DNA from: an uncultured Alphaproteobacteria bacterium
GTDB taxonomy: Bacteria > Pseudomonadota > Alphaproteobacteria > Rs-D84
DNA length: 11,042 bases
Assembly: GCA_946611025.1 (NCBI GenBank)
Contig: CAMOCR010000019.1
Coordinates: 1 to 11,042, forward strand
Direction: 5' to 3'
The translations under genes and the position numbers were made by a program. This document shows positions 6,154-11,042 of this stretch, one piece after another (positions within the stretch are counted from its first letter, which is position 1; each line of letters starts with the position of its first letter). Below the pieces are notes generated by a model. It saw nothing but the letters and a program-made list of their open reading frames with translations. It searched no databases and was not told where the DNA came from.

Positions 6154-8014
6154 AGTTTCAGGCGATAAATCAGCATGGTTTTTGGTTATACCGGTCTTGA
6201 TAATTGCTGGGTTGGCGGCAATATCATTTGGTGGTGGCGATGCGTTTCATATGCCAACAAATGCGGGTACGGTATCGGCGCGTCCGGTGGAATTGTCTTT
6301 TTCAGATGTGTTGCGTCGTGCAAATGATATTAAAACCATGGATATTCGCGGAAACGATGCAACCGGCACATTAAAAGACGGTACAAAATACACCGCGACA
6401 ATTGCATATGATCCGGAATTGCTGTCAAAAATTGCGGCAAATGGAACCAGCATCACAATCGATTCCACCCGACCATTTATGGAACGCATGACGTTTTGGT
6501 TGCCAATTTTGTTGTGGGTGTTCTTTATTTGGATTTTGTTGCGTGGTCCGCGTGGGGTGGGGCGGTCGATTGCGGCACAAAACCCAACGAAAATCACAAC
6601 GGGCAATTCGAAAAAAACAACATTCAAAGATGTTGCCGGTATCGATGCCGAAAAACAAGAATTGATGGAAATTGTCGATTTCTTGAAAAATAAAGACAAA
6701 TTCCGCGCTGTTGGCGCACGCGTGCCACGTGGGGTGTTGTTATCGGGGGAACCGGGGACTGGTAAAACATTGTTGGCGCGTGCCATTGCGGGCGAAGCAA
6801 ATGTCCCGTTCTTTGCCGCATCGGGCAGTGATTTTTCCGGCATCATTGTTGGTCTGGGGGTCGCAAAAATCAAAGAAATGTTTGAAATGGCAAAGCGCAA
6901 TGCCCCATGTATCTTGTTTATCGATGAAATCGATGCCATTGGGCAAAAGCGCAGTACCCAAATTCACAATGACCAAGACCGCGAACAGACATTGAATCAA
7001 TTACTGATTGAAATGGACGGGTTCGCAAATGATACGGGCATTATTGTTCTGGGGGCAACGAACCGCGTTGATATGTTGGATCCGGCGTTGTTGCGCCCCG
7101 GTCGCTTTGACCGCCAGGTATATATTGAATTACCCGATGCCAATGGCCGTAATGAAATATTAAAGTTGTATTCAAATCGCGTGAAATTATCCCCAGATGT
7201 CGATTTAATGGATGTTGCACGTGGCACAACGGGCTTTTCGGGGGCGGATTTGGAAAACCTGTTGAACGAGGCCGCCTTGCATGCCGTGCGCATGGGACAC
7301 ACCAATGTCACGCGTGAAGACATGGACGAAGCAATCGATAAAATCATGATGGGTCCACGCAAAGTGCGCAAGATTCGCGATACGGACAAAAAACTGACCG
7401 CGTATCACGAAGCCGGGCATGCATTTGTTAGTCAACATTATGCCGATATCACCGACCCAATACACAAGGCGACAATTATTCCACGTGGTCGCGCGTTGGG
7501 TATGGTGCAGCACCTGCCGATTGATGACAAGGTTTCTATGACCATTGCCGAAGTTCGTGCGCAATTGTCCATCGCATTGGCGGGACGCGCCGCCGAAGAA
7601 ATATTCTTTGGTGCGGATAAAATTACAACCGGTGCCGAAAGTGATATTGCCGGCGCAACACGTCTGGCGCGGTATTCGATAACAACGGCGGGTCTGTCGC
7701 CCAAGGTTGGCACGGTTGCCGTAAATCAATCGACCGCATGGTCCGGACGCAGCGCGCTGGAAAACGCATCGGAAAAAACCGCCGAATTGGTTGATGCTGA
7801 AATACGCGACTGGATGGATGCGGCGCATCGGGATGCAAAAAACATTTTGTCGCATAATCGTGCAACGGTTGATCGGTTGGCAAATGAATTGCTGCGCCGT
7901 GAAACATTGACCGGTGATGAAATCCGTGAAATTATCGCGAATAAAAAGTCTGTAAAAAAGATAACGGCGAAAAAGCCCGCGACAAAAAAGAAAACAACGG
8001 TTGCGAAAAAGTAA
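6125..8014 (+). CDS. ftsH: ATP-dependent zinc metalloprotease FtsH
   Basis: FtsH is a hexameric membrane-bound AAA+ protease that extracts and degrades membrane proteins and short-lived regulators, classically RpoH and LpxC. The 629 residues show transmembrane helix 1 (about 17-35), a periplasmic segment, helix 2 (about 124-140), Walker A GEPGTGKT (208-215), Walker B ILFIDEID (263-270), second region of homology LDPALLRPGRFDRQ (318-331), zinc motif HEAGH (428-432) and a third ligand at D507. The ATG has AGGA (6114-6117) at proper spacing and lies inside the tilS end. Oddities: Walker A has E209 where FtsH normally has proline; the pore loop reads IIVGLG (240-245) instead of the usual MFVGVG, so the conserved aromatic is I241; and the C-terminus is a lysine-rich tail (about 607-629). 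A hairpin terminator follows. Confidence 0.97.
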   Translation: MAKISKLKNKVSGDKSAWFLVIPVLIIAGLAAISFGGGDAFHMPTNAGTVSARPVELSFSDVLRRANDIKTMDIRGNDATGTLKDGTKYTATIAYDPELLSKIAANGTSITIDSTRPFMERMTFWLPILLWVFFIWILLRGPRGVGRSIAAQNPTKITTGNSKKTTFKDVAGIDAEKQELMEIVDFLKNKDKFRAVGARVPRGVLLSGEPGTGKTLLARAIAGEANVPFFAASGSDFSGIIVGLGVAKIKEMFEMAKRNAPCILFIDEIDAIGQKRSTQIHNDQDREQTLNQLLIEMDGFANDTGIIVLGATNRVDMLDPALLRPGRFDRQVYIELPDANGRNEILKLYSNRVKLSPDVDLMDVARGTTGFSGADLENLLNEAALHAVRMGHTNVTREDMDEAIDKIMMGPRKVRKIRDTDKKLTAYHEAGHAFVSQHYADITDPIHKATIIPRGRALGMVQHLPIDDKVSMTIAEVRAQLSIALAGRAAEEIFFGADKITTGAESDIAGATRLARYSITTAGLSPKVGTVAVNQSTAWSGRSALENASEKTAELVDAEIRDWMDAAHRDAKNILSHNRATVDRLANELLRRETLTGDEIREIIANKKSVKKITAKKPATKKKTTVAKK

Positions 8015-8021
8015 AATAAAT

Positions 8022-8052
8022 AACGGCATCATTTGATGCCGTTGCTTATTTT
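8022..8052. terminator. Bidirectional hairpin terminator, ftsH / methyltransferase
   Basis: AACGGCATC (8022-8030), loop ATTT, GATGCCGTT (8035-8043) form a perfect 9-bp stem, followed on the plus strand by GCTTATTTT and on the minus strand by ATTTATTTTA. It separates convergent ftsH from the leftward methyltransferase, whose stop is at 8048-8046. The T-tracts are interrupted, so efficiency may be moderate. Confidence 0.75.
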
Positions 8053-8627
8053 GTAAAATCATAAACAAATAATTTGTGTGGAAATTTGTGGCGGCCATAG
8101 TGTGTGCATCCATGACCAACATCAATAACGCGCGTTGGCTTTAATTTTTCAATTGGCACGTCCAATGTGATAATAACATCAAATTGTTTCGTGTATTCTT
8201 TCAATCGCGGATTTACATTTGGCCCAAGGTACGCAACCCCAATATTAAAATGTGGTGATGATTTCAAATATTCAAACGCATCGCATTTAATAATTTTAAC
8301 GCGCGAACGGGTAATAAAATTCATTATGCGGGCAATCATAATCGTGAACGGCATATTTTCCAGTGCGACCACCGTCATATCACAATTTTTTGCAATGTGC
8401 CGCGCCAACCCGCCATAGCCTGAACCGATATCCACCACAGATGTTGCATGTGGAAAATGTCGTTGAATTTCCGTCACGACCGCACGCCGCAGGTATTTAG
8501 AACTGGCAACAAATGGGATTTGATTATGAATAATACACCACATGTATTCGCCCGCACTGATAAAAATATACAATTCGACCAGCGCGATTAAAAGTGTTGC
8601 GATAATAATAACATATATCCAAAACAT
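8046..8627 (-). CDS. Membrane-anchored class I SAM-dependent methyltransferase
   Basis: The 193-residue product begins with a hydrophobic helix (about 2-24, MFWIYVIIIATLLIALVELY), so the enzyme is probably tethered to the inner membrane. The soluble part carries the SAM-binding motif I VVDIGSGYGGLARHIAK (64-80), an acidic residue after the second strand (VALE, E90) and CDAFEYL (115-121), the expected adenine-contacting region. A late PTRVIDVGH strand completes a short Rossmann fold. The substrate is unknown. I start at ATG 8627, which leaves five bases after the upstream M23 stop; a GTG at 8651 would overlap that gene. No ribosome-binding site is clear, so translation is probably coupled. Pairing with a cell-wall peptidase hints at an envelope role but does not prove one. 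Confidence 0.8.
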   Translation of the reverse strand: MFWIYVIIIATLLIALVELYIFISAGEYMWCIIHNQIPFVASSKYLRRAVVTEIQRHFPHATSVVDIGSGYGGLARHIAKNCDMTVVALENMPFTIMIARIMNFITRSRVKIIKCDAFEYLKSSPHFNIGVAYLGPNVNPRLKEYTKQFDVIITLDVPIEKLKPTRVIDVGHGCTHYGRHKFPHKLFVYDFTK

Positions 8628-8632
8628 TTTTA

Positions 8633-9895
8633 TTACATCTGGATGAACCACTTTGGATTCTGGGTCAGCATTTCAATCCCATTGTCCAATGTTTTGCGGT
8701 ATTCGATAAACTTCTTTTTATCGGCATCGCCCAGGTTGCTGATTGCGGGCAATTTCACAGTCAATGGGTTCACGTGTTTGCCGTCTTTGATAATTTCATA
8801 GTGCAAATGTGGCCCCGTTGACATACCGGTTGACCCCGCATAGCCGATAATTTGCCCCTGGCGGACGGCGGTGCCAACAACAACCCCCTTGGCAAATTTA
8901 GACAGGTGGGCATACAATGTTTCATATGAACCATTGTGGCGAATTTTAACATAGTTTCCATGTCCACGATTAAACCCACGTGCAATCACGCGCCCCGCGC
9001 CCGCCGCCGGAATTGGCGTGCCGGTTGCCGCGCGGAAATCGACCCCCTTGTGTGCGCGGGTAAATCCCAAAATTGGATGTTTGCGCCCCGATGAAAAGTT
9101 CGATGTCACCTTGGCATTATTGATTGGGGTGCGTTTTAACGATTTAATTGCACCATTGCCGTTTTCATCATAGTACCCCGATGTGCCATCGCTTTTCTTG
9201 AAACGATACATTTTAACATTGCCACGCAGTGCCTCAAATTGAACCGCCAAGACATGCCCATTATCAACCTTGGCACCGTGGGCAAAGTTTTCTTCGTATA
9301 ATACTGAAAAATGTTGACCCGCACGAACATCGCGTTCAAAGTCCATTTCAAATGCCAATAAATCATACACATCAATCAGCACACCCGCCGGAATTCCCGC
9401 GCGAATGCCCGCCAGATAAAAACTGTCGCCGTTTTTGATTTCGCCTGATTTATATACCGCGCGTGTGTCGCGTTCCACTTCGATTGTATTGCAATTCCAA
9501 CCACCGTTTTCGCCACATGTCAATTCAACCTGTTTCCATGGGGATGGAATTACCACAATTTTAGATACCGGCGCATCATCGCCGTTGCGCACAAATTCAA
9601 TTTTGTCGTTATCTGCGCGCAGTGTCGAAATGCCCGCATTTTTCTTTAACACATCGGCGATTTGATTTACATCGCTGTTATTTAACCCCTGGTCCACCAA
9701 GATTTTGCCCAGCGTGTCGCCCGATGCGACCACCACAACCGTTTTGTTTTCAGCCGGCGTCACGGGTGTATGCACGCGCGGCATACCGCGATGTGTCACG
9801 ACCAATGTAATTGCGATAAATGTCAATATGATTGCCAACGCCATCGCCAATTGGGACATAAACGTTGGATTTAGAAACTGTTTTACTTTTTGCAT
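8633..9895 (-). CDS. M23-family cell-wall endopeptidase with LysM-like domain
   Basis: The 420-residue protein resembles MepM/YebA-type metallo-endopeptidases, which cut peptide cross-links of peptidoglycan in the periplasm. It has an N-terminal membrane anchor (about 13-34), a LysM/OapA-like segment (VVVASGDTLGKILVDQG, 54-70), a linker domain with a cysteine pair (C127, C135) that could form a disulfide, and a C-terminal M23 domain: HKGVD (H282, D286), LYAH (H330) and HLH (H363, H365), the complete zinc and catalytic set. An intact set argues for an active enzyme, not an EnvC/NlpD-type activator. The ATG at 9895 lies seven bases after a TATAAT box and has no ribosome-binding site, suggesting a leaderless mRNA. 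It is followed by the membrane methyltransferase after five bases. Confidence 0.93.
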   Translation of the reverse strand: MQKVKQFLNPTFMSQLAMALAIILTFIAITLVVTHRGMPRVHTPVTPAENKTVVVVASGDTLGKILVDQGLNNSDVNQIADVLKKNAGISTLRADNDKIEFVRNGDDAPVSKIVVIPSPWKQVELTCGENGGWNCNTIEVERDTRAVYKSGEIKNGDSFYLAGIRAGIPAGVLIDVYDLLAFEMDFERDVRAGQHFSVLYEENFAHGAKVDNGHVLAVQFEALRGNVKMYRFKKSDGTSGYYDENGNGAIKSLKRTPINNAKVTSNFSSGRKHPILGFTRAHKGVDFRAATGTPIPAAGAGRVIARGFNRGHGNYVKIRHNGSYETLYAHLSKFAKGVVVGTAVRQGQIIGYAGSTGMSTGPHLHYEIIKDGKHVNPLTVKLPAISNLGDADKKKFIEYRKTLDNGIEMLTQNPKWFIQM

Positions 9896-9910
9896 GGGGT
9901 AAATTATAAT
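9882..9910 (+). promoter_or_regulatory. prmC promoter, leaderless geometry
   Basis: TTTACT (9882-9887) and TATAAT (9905-9910) are 17 bases apart. Only six bases separate the -10 box from the prmC ATG at 9917, placing the predicted start site on the A of ATG. The -10 box is half of the palindrome ATTATAAT (9903-9910), shared with the opposite promoter. Confidence 0.55.
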
Positions 9911-9931
9911 ATTTTTATGAAAATAAATCAA
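9903..9931 (-). promoter_or_regulatory. M23 peptidase promoter, leaderless geometry
   Basis: On the minus strand TTGATT (9931-9926) and TATAAT (9908-9903) are 17 bases apart. The M23 ATG begins at 9895, seven bases after the -10 box. The -35 lies inside the prmC coding sequence, and the -10 uses the same ATTATAAT palindrome as the prmC promoter. Confidence 0.55.
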
Positions 9932-10687
9932 GCATTCGCAATTTTAAGTGATGCCGCCAATCCACATGTGGCGCGAATAATAACCGAACACAATGGCGCA
10001 ATGTCGCGGTTCGCGGTTTGGCGTGCGGCGCGTGCGCTGCGCCGTGGTGTGCCGGTTGCAAAAATAATACATGAAAAGTGGTTCTTTGGCATGCCGTTTT
10101 ATACAAATATGCACACATTGGACCCACGACCAGACACCGAAACGGTTGTGGAATCGGTGCTGCGTGATTGGGGTGGGGCAAAAGATGTGCGCGTGCTGGA
10201 TTTGGGAACGGGTACGGGATGTATATTGATTTCAATCGTGCGGAATATTGCGGGCGCAGGCGGTGTTGGAATCGACATTTCGCGCGGTGCGCGGCGCGTG
10301 GCGCAAAAAAACGTGAAAAAATTTGATTTGTCGCCCCAGATAAAAATATCGCGCGGCACATTTTGCCATATGCGCGTGTCGGGCGAACAATTTGATATCA
10401 TTGTTTCGAACCCGCCATATATTGCACATGGTGATACGCGTGTAAATGCGGGTGCAATGTTTGACCCAAAAATCGCACTGTATGCGCAAAACAGCGGTTT
10501 GGCGGCATATGCACAAATTGCCGAAAATGCGCGGGCGGTGTTAAAACAATCGGGGCGGCTGTATCTGGAAATCGGGGTCGGCATGTCGCGCGCGGTGCGG
10601 GCAACCATGGCACGCATGGGGTGGAAATTTGTGCGCGCCGATAAAGATTTGGGCGGCAAGATTCGCGTCCTGGTGTTCAGTTTATAA
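9917..10687 (+). CDS. prmC: Peptide chain release factor N5-glutamine methyltransferase PrmC
   Basis: PrmC (HemK) methylates the GGQ glutamine of release factors RF1 and RF2, raising termination efficiency. The 256-residue product shows the linker motif DPRPDTETVVE (69-79), SAM motif I VLDLGTGTGCI (93-103), GIDIS (118-122) and the hallmark NPPY (165-168) that holds the target glutamine, then FDPKIALYAQNSGL (182-195). It is slightly shorter than E. coli PrmC (277), mainly in the N-terminal helical domain. The ATG at 9917 is chosen because upstream in-frame options (TTG at 9890) fall inside the divergent M23 gene. No ribosome-binding site precedes it. It is not next to prfA, its frequent neighbour. 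Its stop overlaps the convergent hydrolase gene. Confidence 0.95.
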   Translation: MKINQAFAILSDAANPHVARIITEHNGAMSRFAVWRAARALRRGVPVAKIIHEKWFFGMPFYTNMHTLDPRPDTETVVESVLRDWGGAKDVRVLDLGTGTGCILISIVRNIAGAGGVGIDISRGARRVAQKNVKKFDLSPQIKISRGTFCHMRVSGEQFDIIVSNPPYIAHGDTRVNAGAMFDPKIALYAQNSGLAAYAQIAENARAVLKQSGRLYLEIGVGMSRAVRATMARMGWKFVRADKDLGGKIRVLVFSL

Positions 10688-11042
10688 AATCAAGATTCAT
10701 TACCGGAATTGTGTCATGTGTGGCATTTGGAATTACAACCATCTTGTTTTTTCCAATCCACCGTTTTGACAGTTCGTTTGGCACCGTTTTATCGCGTTCG
10801 GCAATGTAATGTGTTTGTGAAATGCGCGGCAATGTGTTCATGTTTAGTGAATGTGTCAGCGGTGCATCACCAAAATATTGTGTCCAATCACTGTGGTTTA
10901 ATACGCCGGCAATTGTTATCCATTGTTTTACATCAATATCGGGGTGATTTTGTATAACCAGACCCGAAATCATTGCACCCCCCGAATAGCCAACCAACAT
11001 CACTGGCTGACTTTTTGCAATTGTTTTTATTGCTGATGCGAT
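10677..11042 (-). CDS. Alpha/beta hydrolase, C-terminal part
   Basis: The frame is open at the right edge and gives the last 121 residues. It carries the nucleophile elbow GYSGG (18-22, Ser20) after a hydrophobic strand (PVMLVGYS), a plausible acid in HYIAERDKTVP and a C-terminal histidine in PNATHDTIP, in the standard Ser-Asp-His order. A start at GTG 11003 or ATG 11000 would remove the strand before the nucleophile, so the real start lies outside the window. The substrate cannot be inferred; serine esterases, lipases and RBBP9/YdeN-like hydrolases share this layout. The gene converges with prmC and the two coding regions overlap by 11 bases (10677-10687), with no hairpin terminator visible between them. 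Confidence 0.82.
   Translation of the reverse strand: MASAIKTIAKSQPVMLVGYSGGAMISGLVIQNHPDIDVKQWITIAGVLNHSDWTQYFGDAPLTHSLNMNTLPRISQTHYIAERDKTVPNELSKRWIGKNKMVVIPNATHDTIPVMNLDFIN

Noticed and set aside
7205..8125. A 306-codon minus-strand frame antisense to ftsH
   Set aside because: It runs through the ftsH protease domain and the terminator hairpin, shows no domain signature, and has a Cys/Arg/His-rich shadow composition.
8627..8651. GTG at 8651 as the methyltransferase start
   Set aside because: It would overlap the M23 coding end by 19 bases, has no ribosome-binding site, and adds a non-hydrophobic leader before the membrane helix; ATG 8627 is simpler.
9890..9931. Longer starts for prmC (TTG 9890) and M23 (TTG 9931)
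   Set aside because: Each would reach into the divergent gene's coding sequence, uses a rare start codon and adds residues with no family support.

Overview
The window looks like a compact chromosomal segment from a Gram-negative bacterium. It holds twelve recognisable genes (two of them cut by the window ends) with very short intergenic gaps, several overlaps and moderate to low GC. I lean towards a host-associated or reduced alphaproteobacterium. The groESL promoter has an RpoH-type layout of the kind described in alphaproteobacteria, there is no CIRCE element, and tilS lies directly before ftsH. No rRNA marker is present, so the lineage is inference. I see no tRNA, rRNA, CRISPR array, insertion sequence or prophage gene.

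Layout. Positions 1-79 hold the start of a leftward gene with a membrane segment, divergent from rph (RNase PH, 215-931). A secreted, cysteine-containing LamG-like protein (1000-1929) follows with its own TTGACA promoter. It meets, tail to tail across a 7-base microsatellite, a leftward pair: a HIT-family nucleotide-binding protein and a DUF167/YggU protein, coupled by TAATG. Divergent from HIT is the groES-groEL chaperonin operon (2626-4544), closed by a strong bidirectional terminator shared with the leftward LOG-family gene (4573-5124). Divergent from LOG is tilS-ftsH (5173-8014), whose reading frames overlap by 29 bases. A second bidirectional hairpin separates ftsH from a leftward pair: a LysM-like/M23 cell-wall endopeptidase and, 5 bases downstream, a membrane-anchored SAM methyltransferase. 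Divergent from the peptidase is prmC (release-factor methyltransferase). It converges with and overlaps by 11 bases an alpha/beta hydrolase that runs off the right edge.

How the genes work together. Most of the content is housekeeping: tRNA maturation (RNase PH, TilS), translation termination (PrmC), protein folding and quality control (GroES, GroEL, FtsH) and envelope remodelling (M23). The accessory or poorly understood elements are the secreted LamG-like protein, the membrane-tethered methyltransferase and the terminal hydrolase.

No convincing new multi-gene system is visible. The best leads are: a 21-base divergent spacer whose single palindromic -10 box would serve both strands and make both the M23 and prmC transcripts leaderless; an FtsH with isoleucine at the normally aromatic pore-loop position and a GEPGTGKT Walker A; recurrent GGGGG ribosome-binding sites; and the secreted repeat plus LamG-like protein.
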